Shown here: positions 33,447 through 41,785 of the stretch, piece by piece
How positions within the stretch are numbered: the first letter of the stretch is position 1
Layout of the letters: every line of letters starts with the position of its first letter
NCBI RefSeq assembly: GCF_002209555.1
Contig: NZ_NJIF01000012.1
Span: 62,001 to 126,000, forward strand
Direction of reading: 5' to 3'
Length of the DNA: 64,000 nt
Source: Achromobacter insolitus
Lineage (GTDB): Bacteria; Pseudomonadota; Gammaproteobacteria; Burkholderiales; Burkholderiaceae_B
The notes under the pieces: generated by a model
Seen by the model: only the letters and a program-made list of their open reading frames with translations
Databases searched by the model: none
Told to the model about the DNA's origin: nothing
Translations under genes and position numbers: made by a program

Positions 33447-33980
33447 ATGAGTACATTGAACGAGTATCTGGACCAGAAGCGCGCCGCCGTGCTGGCGCGT
33501 AACGGACGCGATCCGAAGTCCGTGGAGCCGGTGAAGCTGCGCGCGCACGTCAGTGCGGAAGGACGCAGCGGCGTGCGCCGCATCCGGATCCGCGACCATC
33601 AGGTGGTCAGCGATAGTCCGGCCGATTTCGCGGGCTATGACCTGGGGCCGAGTTCGCCCGAATTGCTGTTGGGATCGCTGGGGAGTTGCCTGACCCACAT
33701 CTTCCTGATCAAGGCGGCGGAATTGGAGCTGCCGTTGGAGTCACTGCAGGTCGAGATCGAAGGCGATCTTGACCCTCGCGGCGGCAAGCCGGGCTATGAG
33801 CGCGTGCCGTTCTTTCCGCACAACATCCGCTATACCGCGCATATCGTGTCGCCCGCCGACGAGAGCGCGGTGCGAGCCGTGCACGAGGCCGTGGAGCAAT
33901 GGTGCCCGATCCTGAACCTGTTGAAGCAGCCGCAACCGCTGGAAGGCAGGCTGCTGCATACCCAGACCGCTGCGCAGTAG
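33447..33980 (+). CDS. OsmC-family protein
   Basis: 177 residues. OsmC proteins are thiol peroxidases reducing organic hydroperoxides with two cysteines; here Cys81 (LGSCLTHIF) and Cys153 (EQWCPIL) match the peroxidatic and resolving positions. No signal peptide, so it is cytosolic. It follows the cytochrome gene after 47 bases on the same strand and probably belongs to the same operon. This links an ABC importer, an electron carrier and a thiol-redox enzyme, which hints at a sulfur or peroxide chemistry. Confidence 0.9.
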   Translation: MSTLNEYLDQKRAAVLARNGRDPKSVEPVKLRAHVSAEGRSGVRRIRIRDHQVVSDSPADFAGYDLGPSSPELLLGSLGSCLTHIFLIKAAELELPLESLQVEIEGDLDPRGGKPGYERVPFFPHNIRYTAHIVSPADESAVRAVHEAVEQWCPILNLLKQPQPLEGRLLHTQTAAQ

Positions 33981-33997
33981 CCCCCGGGCGCGGGGGC

Positions 33998-34840
33998 TCA
34001 GGTCAGCGTGCTGCGCATCAGGATTTCGGTCAGCGCCCGCGTAGGCTTGTTGGGGGCGGGAGCCGAAATCACGATGAATTCGACCTGGGGCAGCGCGGGC
34101 AGGTGGGCGGCGCCCGTTGGCGCGGCGAGACCCGCCGTGGACAGGTGCGAGGGTTGCACCGTAATGCCCAGGCCGGCGCGGGCAGCCGCCTGGCAGCCCG
34201 CATAGCTGGTGCTGGTGCATACGATCTGCCAGCTGCGGCCGGCGCGCGCCAGCGCATCCAGCGCCAGCGCGCGCGTCACGCTGGGTTCGCGCAGCAGTAT
34301 CAGCGGCAGCGGCTCGCCGGGCGCCACGCGCAAGCCTTCCTTGGCCCGCCAGAGCAGGGCTTCCTTGTGCAGGGTCTGCCCCCGGCGGTCGCCCTTGCGG
34401 CGCTTGCCTATCATCACATCCAGGCCGTTGTCGTCCAGCAGCTTGTAGAGCTCGCTGGTGACGCCGATGGTCAGATCCAGTTCCACTTCGGGGTGCGCCA
34501 GGCGGAAGGCGGCCAGCACGTCGGGCAGCGGCCCCATCGCCAGGTCGTCCGAGGTCCCCAGGCGCACGCGCCCGCGCAGGCGAGGAGCGTCGAACAGGCG
34601 TTCGGCGCGCTCATGGGCATTCAGGATGATCTGCGCATGGACCAGCAGGCTGCGGCCGTCGCTGGTGAGCGCGAGCGAGTGCGTATCGCGCTGGAACAGG
34701 CGCCGGTTCAGCGCCTGCTCCAGCTGGCGGATGTGCTCGCTGACCGTAGGCTGGGTCAGGCCCAGCCGGCGAGCGGTCTCGGTGAAGCTGGGCGCGGCGG
34801 CGGCCGCGGCGAAAGTCTTGAGCCACAAAGGATTGAGCAT
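33998..34840 (-). CDS. LysR-family transcriptional regulator
   Basis: 280 residues, on the short side for LysR. The helix-turn-helix region is SFTETARRLGLTQPTVSEHIRQLEQAL, the TQPTVSEHI form seen in ArgP-like and related branches. It is divergent from the BASS-type transporter at 34958 with 117 bases between and converges on the OsmC gene, 17 bases apart. The transporter is its likely target. Confidence 0.92.
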   Translation of the reverse strand: MLNPLWLKTFAAAAAAPSFTETARRLGLTQPTVSEHIRQLEQALNRRLFQRDTHSLALTSDGRSLLVHAQIILNAHERAERLFDAPRLRGRVRLGTSDDLAMGPLPDVLAAFRLAHPEVELDLTIGVTSELYKLLDDNGLDVMIGKRRKGDRRGQTLHKEALLWRAKEGLRVAPGEPLPLILLREPSVTRALALDALARAGRSWQIVCTSTSYAGCQAAARAGLGITVQPSHLSTAGLAAPTGAAHLPALPQVEFIVISAPAPNKPTRALTEILMRSTLT

Positions 34841-34957
34841 GGCAGGCGGGTCATAGGAAAATCCGATGACAGTTAAAGTACCTAATGGTCTTCACGATGG
34901 CAAGTGGCGCGCCTATAGTTTTCGGCAACCTGCACGGAAACTCCAAGGCTTGCCGAC

Positions 34958-35941
34958 ATGCGCCGTTTTCTCCCTGACCAGTTCACGCTCATCCTGATCG
35001 CCACGGTGGTCTTTGCCAGCTTTTTCCCGGCAGTGGGCAAGGGCGCGGCGTTCATGACCGTGGCCAGCAATGTGGCGATTTCCCTGTTGTTCTTCCTGCA
35101 CGGGGCGCGCCTGTCCACGGATGCCATCGTGGCGGGCGTAAAGGACGTGCGCCTGCACGCGTTGATCCTGGCGTGTACCTTTCTGCTCTTTCCCGCGCTA
35201 GGCCTGGGATTGCGGGCGCTGTTCCCCGGACTGTTGACGCCGTCGCTATGGCTGGGCGTGCTGTTCGTCTGCACCTTGTCTTCCACGGTGCAATCGTCGA
35301 TCGCCTTCACGTCCATGGCGCGCGGCAATGTTCCGGGCGCGATCTGCGCGGCCACTGCGTCGAACCTGCTGGGGACCGTGTTGACGCCGTTGTTGGTGGC
35401 GGTGCTGCTGCATCGCCAGGGCGGCGGGCATGGGCTGGCCGATGCCGGCCGCATTCTCCTGCAATTGCTGCTGCCGTTCGCGGTGGGCAGCTTGCTGCGG
35501 CCCTGGATCGGCGCCTGGGCCCAGCGCAACAACCGCACGTTGTCCAAAGTGGACCGCAGCTCCATTCTGCTGGCCGTCTATACCGCGTTCAGCGAGGCGG
35601 TGGCGCAGGGCATCTGGCACGCATTTCCGGCCATCGACCTGGCTTCCATGGTTTTGGTGAACGCCTTGCTGCTGGGCACGGTGCTGCTGGTTACGACCTG
35701 GGGCAGCCGCAAGCTGGGGCTGTCCAAGGAAAACGAGATCACGCTGGTCTTCTGCGGTTCGAAGAAGTCGCTGGCTTCTGGGATTCCGCTGGCCACGGTG
35801 CTGTTCGGCACGTCGCAGATGGGGGTGGTGGTGTTGCCGCTGATGATCTTCCACCAGATGCAGTTGATGGTTTGCGCGGTGCTGGCCCGCCGCTACGCGG
35901 AGCGGCAGGCGCCGTCCGAAACCGCCGTGGCCCGGGCCTGA
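34958..35941 (+). CDS. Bile acid:Na+ symporter-like (SBF-like) membrane protein
   Basis: 327 residues with nine to ten hydrophobic segments. The PF13593 SBF-like features are the MRRFLPDQFTLILI start, ISLLFFLHGARLST, TLSSTVQSSIAFTSMARGN crossover motif, and LVFCGSKKSLASGIPLA in the second half. Such proteins (YfeH-like) carry organic anions with sodium. Divergent from the LysR gene, which probably senses the transported compound. There are no metabolic genes beside it to identify the ligand. Confidence 0.92.
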   Translation: MRRFLPDQFTLILIATVVFASFFPAVGKGAAFMTVASNVAISLLFFLHGARLSTDAIVAGVKDVRLHALILACTFLLFPALGLGLRALFPGLLTPSLWLGVLFVCTLSSTVQSSIAFTSMARGNVPGAICAATASNLLGTVLTPLLVAVLLHRQGGGHGLADAGRILLQLLLPFAVGSLLRPWIGAWAQRNNRTLSKVDRSSILLAVYTAFSEAVAQGIWHAFPAIDLASMVLVNALLLGTVLLVTTWGSRKLGLSKENEITLVFCGSKKSLASGIPLATVLFGTSQMGVVVLPLMIFHQMQLMVCAVLARRYAERQAPSETAVARA

Positions 35942-36033
35942 ACCCGACGCCAGCGTAAGGATTCCGGCATGCGACGAACCTGCGGGACGGCGCAAGGTGC
36001 CCGGGGGCGGACGGCGTTCGGAGGCGCTGGTTC

Positions 36034-36432
36034 CTACGAAAGACCGGCGGCCGCGTCGTCCTGCGGGCGGATTTTTCCGGCGGGCTGCCAGTAAACGGTG
36101 CCGTCGCGTTCCTCGACCGCCAGGACGGTCAGGCGGCCGTTTTTACAGGGGCCGCCCACGCACAGGCCGGTGTCCGGCTGATAGGTGGCCCCGTGGCGCG
36201 CGCACATGATCAGGTCGCCGGCGCGGGTAAAGAAGCTGCCTTCCCAGTCCAGTTCGACGCCGACGTGGGCGCAACGGTTCAGGTAGCCATGTACGCGGTC
36301 CTGGTAGCGCACGAAAAAGGCCGTGGTGCGGCCTGCGCCGTCGGACACGGGGATTTTCACGCCCAGGCCGCCATTGGCCAGATCGGACGATGCGCAGACG
36401 CGGACGGCTGGGAGGGGGGCTGAATCCTGCAT
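36034..36432 (-). CDS. Rieske [2Fe-2S] protein
   Basis: 132 residues forming one Rieske domain. Cys54-x-His56 and Cys77-x-x-His80 are the cluster ligands. Two further cysteines, Cys91 and Cys96 (LCVGGPC), may form the loop-closing disulfide or simply be extra. No signal peptide or membrane segment, so it is a soluble ferredoxin-like component rather than a bc1 subunit. ATG 36432 starts right before the domain. It lies 52 bases downstream of the Atm1-type exporter gene on the same strand, and the two may be cotranscribed. An oxygenase partner is not visible. Confidence 0.9.
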   Translation of the reverse strand: MQDSAPLPAVRVCASSDLANGGLGVKIPVSDGAGRTTAFFVRYQDRVHGYLNRCAHVGVELDWEGSFFTRAGDLIMCARHGATYQPDTGLCVGGPCKNGRLTVLAVEERDGTVYWQPAGKIRPQDDAAAGLS

Positions 36433-36484
36433 GGTAGGCCTGGAAATCAAAGTGAGGGATGTTCGGACAGGGCGGCTGGGCTTG

Positions 36485-38290
36485 TCAATCCGGCGCGCCG
36501 GCCTGCGCGCCATCCTGCTGGCGGGCCCACATCCCGGCGTATACGCCGCCGCGCGCCAGCAATTGCGGATGGCGGCCGCGTTCGACGATGCGGCCATCGG
36601 CCAGCACGATGATCTCATCCGCATCCGCCACGGTGGACAGGCGGTGCGCGATGATCAGGGTGCTGCGGCCCTGGCTGACTTCGCGCAGGTTTGCCTGGAT
36701 TTCGCGTTCCGTATGCGTGTCCAGCGCGCTGGTGGCTTCGTCGAACAGGAAGATCGCCGGGTTCTTCAAGATGGTGCGGGCGATCGCCACGCGCTGCTTT
36801 TCGCCGCCGGACAGTTTCAGTCCGCGTTCGCCGACCATGGTCTGGTAGCCGTCCGGCATGGTCATGATCAGGTCGTGGATGTGCGCCAGGCGCGCGGCGG
36901 CCTGGATCTCCGCTTCGGTGGCGCCGGGGCGGCCATAGCCGATGTTGTAGAGAATGGTGTCGTTGAACAGCACGGTGTCTTGGGGCACGACGCCAATCGC
37001 CGCCCGCAGGCTGGCCTGCGTCACGTCGCGCACGTCCTGGCCATCGATGAGGATTGCGCCGCCATCGGCATCATAGAAGCGGAACAGCAGGCGCGCGATG
37101 GTCGATTTGCCCGCGCCGGAGGTGCCCACGACGGCCACGGTCCTGCCGGCCGGGATGGTGAAGCTGACTCCTTTCAGGATGGGGCGGCGCGCGTCATAGC
37201 CGAAACGCACGTTGCGGAATTCCACCTCGCCGCCCGCCACGCGCAGAGGCAGGGCGTCCGGGCGGTCCGCCACTTCGCGGTCCTGCCCCAGCAGTTCGAA
37301 CATGCGCTCCATGTCGATGATGGCCTGCTTGATCTCGCGATAGACGAAGCCGAAGAAGCTCAGCGGCTGGTACAGCTGCAGCAGATAGGTGTTGACCAGG
37401 ACGAAGTCCCCCAGCGTGTAGCGGCCCTCGGCGATGCCTGTGGCCGCCATCCACATGACCAGCGTGAGACCCACGGAGATGATGGCCGCCTGGCCGATAT
37501 TCAGGATGGACAGGCTGACCTGGCTGCGCACGGCGGCGCGCTCGTAGCGGGTAAGCGAGGCATCGTAGCGGCGCGCCTCGTGCTCTTCGTTGCCGAAGTA
37601 TTTGACCGTTTCGTAGTTCAGCAGGCTCTCGATCGCCTTGGTGTTGGCCTCGGAGTCGGTTTCGTTCATCTGGCGCCGGAACTTGGCGCGCCATTCGGTG
37701 ACGAGCAGCGTGTACACGATGTACAGCGTGACGGTCGCGCCGGTGGCCAGCGCCAGCCAGATGTCGAACATCTTCCATAGCACGATGCAGACCAGCCCGA
37801 TCTCGAAAAAGGTCGGCAGGATGCTGAAGAGCAGGAACGACAGCAGGGTCTGGATGCCCTTGGTGCCGCGCTCGATGGCGCGGTTCAGGCCGCCGGTCTG
37901 GCGCGCCAGGTGAAAGCGCAGCGCCAGCGCATGCAGGTGGCGAAAGACCTGCAGGCCGACCGCGCGAATGGCGTGCTGCCCGACACGGGCGAAGATGGCG
38001 TCGCGCAATTCCGAGAACAGCAGCGAGAGCACCCGGGCGGTGCCGTAGGCCAGGATCAGGCCGAGCGGCACCGTGACGGTTCCCGGCGTGCCTTTGCCCA
38101 GCTCGTCGATGGCCTGCTTGTACAGCAGGGGCACGTAGACCAGTGCCCCCTTGGCCGCGAACAGGCACAGGAGGGCCGCGACCACGCGCGTCTTCAGGCC
38201 CGTCTCGCCTGGTGGCCAGAGGTAGGGAAGCAGGGTGCGTAACGTGGAGAAACCACCGCGGCCTTGCGGCCGCGTGTCAGGAGCATTCAT
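36485..38290 (-). CDS. Atm1/HMT-type ABC exporter (fused permease and ATPase)
   Basis: 601 residues: six-helix membrane domain (about 20-310), then an ATPase domain with Walker A GTSGAGKST, signature LSGGEKQR and Walker B IFLFDEATSALD. The sequence around NYETVKYFGNEEHE and GFVYREIKQAI is diagnostic of the Atm1/ABCB7 group, which exports glutathione-linked metal or persulfide compounds and supports Fe-S and heavy-metal handling. ATG 38290 lies directly before the conserved start. Pairing with a Rieske protein gene fits the Fe-S link, but this is inference. Confidence 0.93.
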   Translation of the reverse strand: MNAPDTRPQGRGGFSTLRTLLPYLWPPGETGLKTRVVAALLCLFAAKGALVYVPLLYKQAIDELGKGTPGTVTVPLGLILAYGTARVLSLLFSELRDAIFARVGQHAIRAVGLQVFRHLHALALRFHLARQTGGLNRAIERGTKGIQTLLSFLLFSILPTFFEIGLVCIVLWKMFDIWLALATGATVTLYIVYTLLVTEWRAKFRRQMNETDSEANTKAIESLLNYETVKYFGNEEHEARRYDASLTRYERAAVRSQVSLSILNIGQAAIISVGLTLVMWMAATGIAEGRYTLGDFVLVNTYLLQLYQPLSFFGFVYREIKQAIIDMERMFELLGQDREVADRPDALPLRVAGGEVEFRNVRFGYDARRPILKGVSFTIPAGRTVAVVGTSGAGKSTIARLLFRFYDADGGAILIDGQDVRDVTQASLRAAIGVVPQDTVLFNDTILYNIGYGRPGATEAEIQAAARLAHIHDLIMTMPDGYQTMVGERGLKLSGGEKQRVAIARTILKNPAIFLFDEATSALDTHTEREIQANLREVSQGRSTLIIAHRLSTVADADEIIVLADGRIVERGRHPQLLARGGVYAGMWARQQDGAQAGAPD

Positions 38291-38437
38291 AGTCAGTGCC
38301 GGGAGGGGGATGCATCGGCCGGCAGGCCGTCGGAAGCGCATTATCGGCCACGGGCGGCATTTCCGCCGGGAGGCCGCGCCAGGGGCGGAAATGCCCGCTG
38401 TGGCGCAGGACATTCAAGGAATTGGCGGCTCTGGGGG

Positions 38438-38534
38438 TATTATCGGCCTCACGGCCCCTGGGATGTGTAGACCTCTCCCGGGGGTTTTCAATCCGGCATA
38501 GCGACTCGGGCGCAGCCTGACGGGCCCGTTTTTT
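38438..38534 (+). ncRNA. Candidate small RNA with promoter-like start and intrinsic terminator
   Basis: TATTAT at 38438-38443 is a good -10 sequence. About 90 bases later a stem of CGGGC 38507-38511 with GCCCG 38524-38528 is followed by TTTTTT 38529-38534. The stretch between contains a CCCGGG palindrome near 38478-38483 and a pair of GGCC/GGCC elements, but no open frame with a ribosome site. It is convergent with nothing on its strand and lies in the 342-base gap between the divergent Atm1-type gene and the aldo/keto reductase. It could also be the end of an unseen 5' leader. Confidence 0.4.
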
Positions 38535-38632
38535 ACTGTCTCAACCAAGGATAGAGCCTGGCTGCCCCTTGGTTGCGCGACCCGGCGCATGTTCGCCGCG
38601 CGGGCGTCGCGTTGCAAGCTACGGAGGGTCTT

Positions 38633-39460
38633 ATGGCGAAGGTACCCGCAGTGAAGTTGAACGACGGCAGCAAGATTCCCCAGCTGGGCCTGGGCGTCTG
38701 GCAAGTGCCGAACGATCAGGCGGCCGCAAGCGTGAAAGAGGCGTTGGCGGCGGGCTACCGCTCGGTGGACACCGCGGCCATCTATGGCAATGAGGCTGGC
38801 GTGGGCGCGGGGTTGCGCGCGGCCGGCGTGGCGCGCAAGGATCTGTTCATCACGACCAAGCTCTGGAATGACAGGCATGGCTACGACGAGGCCCACAAAG
38901 CCATGGACGAGAGCCTGGAAAAACTGGGCCTGGCCTATGTGGACCTGTACTTGATCCATTGGCCGGTGGCCGGCAGCACGAAGTTCGTGGACGCCTGGAA
39001 GGCGATGATCGAAATGAAGGAAGACGGCCGCGCGCGCTCGATCGGCGTGTCCAATTTCACCCAGGCCAACCTGGAACGGCTGATCGATGCCTCCGGCGTC
39101 ACGCCCTCGGTCAATCAGGTCGAGCTGCATCCCGGCTTCACCCAGCGCGCGCTGCGGGCCTTCCATGCCAGGCACGGCATCGCGACGGAGTCCTGGAGCC
39201 CCCTGGCCCAGGGCGGGGTCGCCAAGGACAAGGTTATCCTGGAGCTGGCGAAGAAATACGGCAAATCGGCTGCCCAGGTGACGCTGCGCTGGCATTTGCA
39301 GAGCGATCTGATCGTGATTCCGAAGTCGGTGACGCCGGTCCGCATCCGCGAGAACATCGACGTGTTCGATTTCGAGCTGTCGGCGGCGGACATGGCCGCC
39401 ATCGATGGCATCAAGGAAGGCGCGCGCCTGGGGCCGGACCCCGAGACGTTCGGCAAGTAA
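38633..39460 (+). CDS. Aldo/keto reductase
   Basis: 275 residues with the AKR TIM barrel. The catalytic tetrad is Asp46, Tyr51, Lys76 and His109 (IHWPV), and the NADPH-binding IPKSVTPVRIRENIDVFDF is near residue 225. Members reduce aldehydes and ketones, including methylglyoxal and 2,5-diketo-gluconate. ATG 38633 has GGAGG five bases upstream. It is followed on the other strand by a small membrane protein gene, 28 bases away. The substrate is unknown. Confidence 0.94.
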   Translation: MAKVPAVKLNDGSKIPQLGLGVWQVPNDQAAASVKEALAAGYRSVDTAAIYGNEAGVGAGLRAAGVARKDLFITTKLWNDRHGYDEAHKAMDESLEKLGLAYVDLYLIHWPVAGSTKFVDAWKAMIEMKEDGRARSIGVSNFTQANLERLIDASGVTPSVNQVELHPGFTQRALRAFHARHGIATESWSPLAQGGVAKDKVILELAKKYGKSAAQVTLRWHLQSDLIVIPKSVTPVRIRENIDVFDFELSAADMAAIDGIKEGARLGPDPETFGK

Positions 39461-39488
39461 GGCCAGGCCTAGGCACGGGGCGCAGCGG

Positions 39489-39680
39489 TCAAGCCTGGCG
39501 CTTCAGCGGGAACATCCAGTAGCGCACGATGACCACCAGCAGGATGGCCAGGGCGGTCCAGGATGCCCAGTGCCAGCCCCCCGTGCCCAGCAGGGCGGCC
39601 AGCAGGCCGAACGCGCTGAGCACGCCCAGCAGGATAGGCGCGCCCCACACAAACATGAAACCACGGGCCGTCTTGCTCAT
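39489..39680 (-). CDS. Small two-helix membrane protein downstream of the PepSY protein
   Basis: 63 residues with two hydrophobic segments (about 8-30 and 36-55), a short cytosolic C-tail (FPLKRQA) and no soluble domain. ATG 39680 overlaps the stop of the upstream PepSY-type gene by four bases (ATGA), so the two are translationally coupled and probably form a complex. Such small partner proteins commonly follow PepSY-TM genes, but I do not know a named function. Confidence 0.78.
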   Translation of the reverse strand: MSKTARGFMFVWGAPILLGVLSAFGLLAALLGTGGWHWASWTALAILLVVIVRYWMFPLKRQA

Positions 39681-40852
39681 GCGGGAGTCCTTTTCGGGAG
39701 GGCGGCGGCCTGGTGCTTGCGCACGAGTTCGGCAATGCGCGCCTCGGTGGCGCGGCGGCGCGCCAGCCAGAGATATAGCCCGCTGACCAGCACGATGATG
39801 GTGATGACATCCAGCAGCGCCCAGATGATCTTCAGCGGCATGCCGGCGTAGTCGCCAAAGTGCAGGGGGCGCGACAGTTCCAGCGCGGTCAGGTACCACG
39901 GCATTTTGGCCACGGTGGTCAGCTCGCCCGTCTTGCCGTCCACCAGGACCGGCGTGTTCAGGCGCGACGTCAGCGGCGAGTCGCCGCGCATCCAGGTGAT
40001 GTAGTGATGGGGGCTGCCGAAGGCGTTGCCGGGGAAGGCGATGAACGACACTTCATTGCCGGGCATGGCCTTGCGGGCGGTATCGGCGGCGCCCTGGGCC
40101 GAGGCCAGCTCGGTGGGCACGTTCTGGCCCTTGTAGGGTTCCAGGATGCGCACCAGTTCAGTGGACTGCCACAGGCGGAACAGCGGGGTGGAGAGTTCGT
40201 TGATCACGCCCGTGACGCCCACCACGAAGGCCCAGACCAACGTCACGATGCCCAGCAGATTGTGCAGGTCCAGCCACTTCAGGCGGGTGGAACGGCTGGC
40301 GCGCACCGTGCCGAACTCCAGCTTCTTCATGAAGGGGCCGTAGAGCACGACACCGGAGACGATCGCCACGCAGAACAGCAGCCCCATGAAGCCCAGGAAC
40401 AGCTCGCCGGGCAGCCCTGCGAACAGGTCCACGTGCAACGCCAGCATGATGCCCATGAAGGAAAACTTGTCTTGCGTGTATAGCGGGCCGTCCAGCAGCA
40501 CGTCGCCCGTGCGCGCGTCCATGCGCACGGCGTGACCGGACACCTGGCCGTCTCCGGGCGTCTTGGCCATCCCCACATAGACCTGCGGTTCGTCGGGATC
40601 GAAGAACAGATAGTCGATGACTTCGCCCGGATACATCGCGCGGGCGCTGTCGACCAGCTTGTCCAGGTTGGCGCGCGGGGTCGACGCGGGCACGTCCGAC
40701 AGCGGCTTGGCATCGTCGAGCCAGTGCTCGATCTCGTGGTGAAAAACCAGCGGCAAGCCGGTAAGACAGATGATAAGCAGGAAGATCGTGCAGACCAGGC
40801 TGGTCCATTTATGGACCAGATACCAGGTTTTGATGGTGGACGCGGCAGTCAT
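39677..40852 (-). CDS. PepSY-associated TM (PiuB-like) membrane protein
   Basis: 391 residues. Hydrophobic segments at about 10-35, 150-175, 195-215 and 345-370 match the PepSY-TM layout, with GxVxHxEI-type LVFHHEIEHWL after the first helix and a periplasmic PepSY-like region (RANLDKLVDSARAMYPGEVIDYL). PiuB-like proteins assist siderophore or heme-iron uptake, probably by reductive release. ATG 40852 is preferred to the long upstream in-frame extension. A palindrome resembling a Fur box lies 41-59 bases upstream. Cotranscribed with the small protein behind it. Confidence 0.88.
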   Translation of the reverse strand: MTAASTIKTWYLVHKWTSLVCTIFLLIICLTGLPLVFHHEIEHWLDDAKPLSDVPASTPRANLDKLVDSARAMYPGEVIDYLFFDPDEPQVYVGMAKTPGDGQVSGHAVRMDARTGDVLLDGPLYTQDKFSFMGIMLALHVDLFAGLPGELFLGFMGLLFCVAIVSGVVLYGPFMKKLEFGTVRASRSTRLKWLDLHNLLGIVTLVWAFVVGVTGVINELSTPLFRLWQSTELVRILEPYKGQNVPTELASAQGAADTARKAMPGNEVSFIAFPGNAFGSPHHYITWMRGDSPLTSRLNTPVLVDGKTGELTTVAKMPWYLTALELSRPLHFGDYAGMPLKIIWALLDVITIIVLVSGLYLWLARRRATEARIAELVRKHQAAALPKRTPA

Positions 40853-40892
40853 GGGGGGCGGGCCCTTGCAGGCGCGGGTTGGAGAAAGCTGA

Positions 40893-40911
40893 ATATTATC
40901 GCGAATAATAT
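40893..40911 (-). promoter_or_regulatory. Fur-like palindrome upstream of the PepSY gene
   Basis: ATATTAT 40893-40899 and ATAATAT 40905-40911 form a perfect 7-bp inverted repeat with a 5-base GC spacer, in an AT-rich island inside GC-rich sequence. It includes GATAAT hexamers on both strands, as in Fur boxes, but the spacing is not canonical 7-1-7. Located upstream of an iron-uptake-type gene. Confidence 0.4.
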
Positions 40912-41026
40912 CGATTCTCGTAACCAAATTTTGACCATGGGACGGCAAGGGTGGGACGCCGAGACGGCTTGAAAGCGGGTTAAAAAGGGGGATCAAGCAT
41001 CAACCCAGCAGCAGTCCCGGATCATC

Positions 41027-41740
41027 ATGGAGCAGCGTTTTCTCAAAGTCCCGCGCAACGAGCTAGGCCGCGATTTCGCGGTGGGCGATCTGCACGGCCA
41101 TTTTTCCCGCCTGGAGGAAAGCCTGGGCCAACTGGGTTTCGATCCGGCCACGGACCGTCTGTTTTCCGTGGGAGACCTGGTGGACCGCGGCCCGGAGAGC
41201 GAGGCCGCGCTGGAGTGGCTCGCCCGGCCCTGGTTTTACGCGGTCCAGGGCAATCACGAGGACTACGCCATCCGCCACGTGCGCACCGGGCAGGTGGACG
41301 TGGACAACTGGCGTGGCTATGGCGGCGGCTGGTTCCTGGATCTGCCCTCGGAACGCCAGAAGGTCTTTGCTGAAGCCTTCGCGCAATTACCCATCGCCAT
41401 CGAAGTTGAAACCCTGGACGGCGCGGTGGGGCTGTTGCACGCGGATTGCCCGGTGCTGTTCTGGCCGCGGCTGGAGTCCGCGCTGCAGGACCGCTACCGG
41501 CGCACCAGCGCCGCCTGCCAGTGGTCGCGCGACCGTCTGCGGCAGATGGACCGCACCGGCATCCGGGGCGTGAGGGCGGTGGTGGCCGGGCATACGCCGG
41601 TTCCGGCGCCGTTGGTGCTGGGCAACGTCTACCACATCGATACCGAAGGCTGGAAATCCGGCTACTTCACCTTCCTGGATCTGGAGTCCCTGCAGGCTTG
41701 GCCGCGCGAGGTCGTGACCGAACTCGCGGAGCAGGAATAG
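41027..41740 (+). CDS. Metallophosphatase (serine/threonine protein phosphatase family)
   Basis: 237 residues with the calcineurin-like motifs GDLHGH (20-25), GDLVDRG (48-54), GNHE (75-78) and VAGHTP near residue 189, which hold two metals. The size and pattern match bacterial PrpA/PrpB and lambda phosphatase, which dephosphorylate proteins or diadenosine tetraphosphate-like nucleotides. No signal peptide. It converges on the PBP1A gene with a 45-base gap that contains a GC-rich hairpin. Confidence 0.92.
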   Translation: MEQRFLKVPRNELGRDFAVGDLHGHFSRLEESLGQLGFDPATDRLFSVGDLVDRGPESEAALEWLARPWFYAVQGNHEDYAIRHVRTGQVDVDNWRGYGGGWFLDLPSERQKVFAEAFAQLPIAIEVETLDGAVGLLHADCPVLFWPRLESALQDRYRRTSAACQWSRDRLRQMDRTGIRGVRAVVAGHTPVPAPLVLGNVYHIDTEGWKSGYFTFLDLESLQAWPREVVTELAEQE

Positions 41741-41751
41741 CTCAGGCGTGG

Positions 41752-41772
41752 CCCCGGCGCCTGGCGCCGGGG
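41752..41772. terminator. GC-rich hairpin between convergent genes
   Basis: CCCCGGCGCC 41752-41761 and GGCGCCGGGG 41763-41772 are perfect complements around one central base. No T-run follows on either side, so it may pause transcription or stabilise ends rather than terminate alone. Confidence 0.4.
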
Positions 41773-41785
41773 GGGGCGGGCGCGA

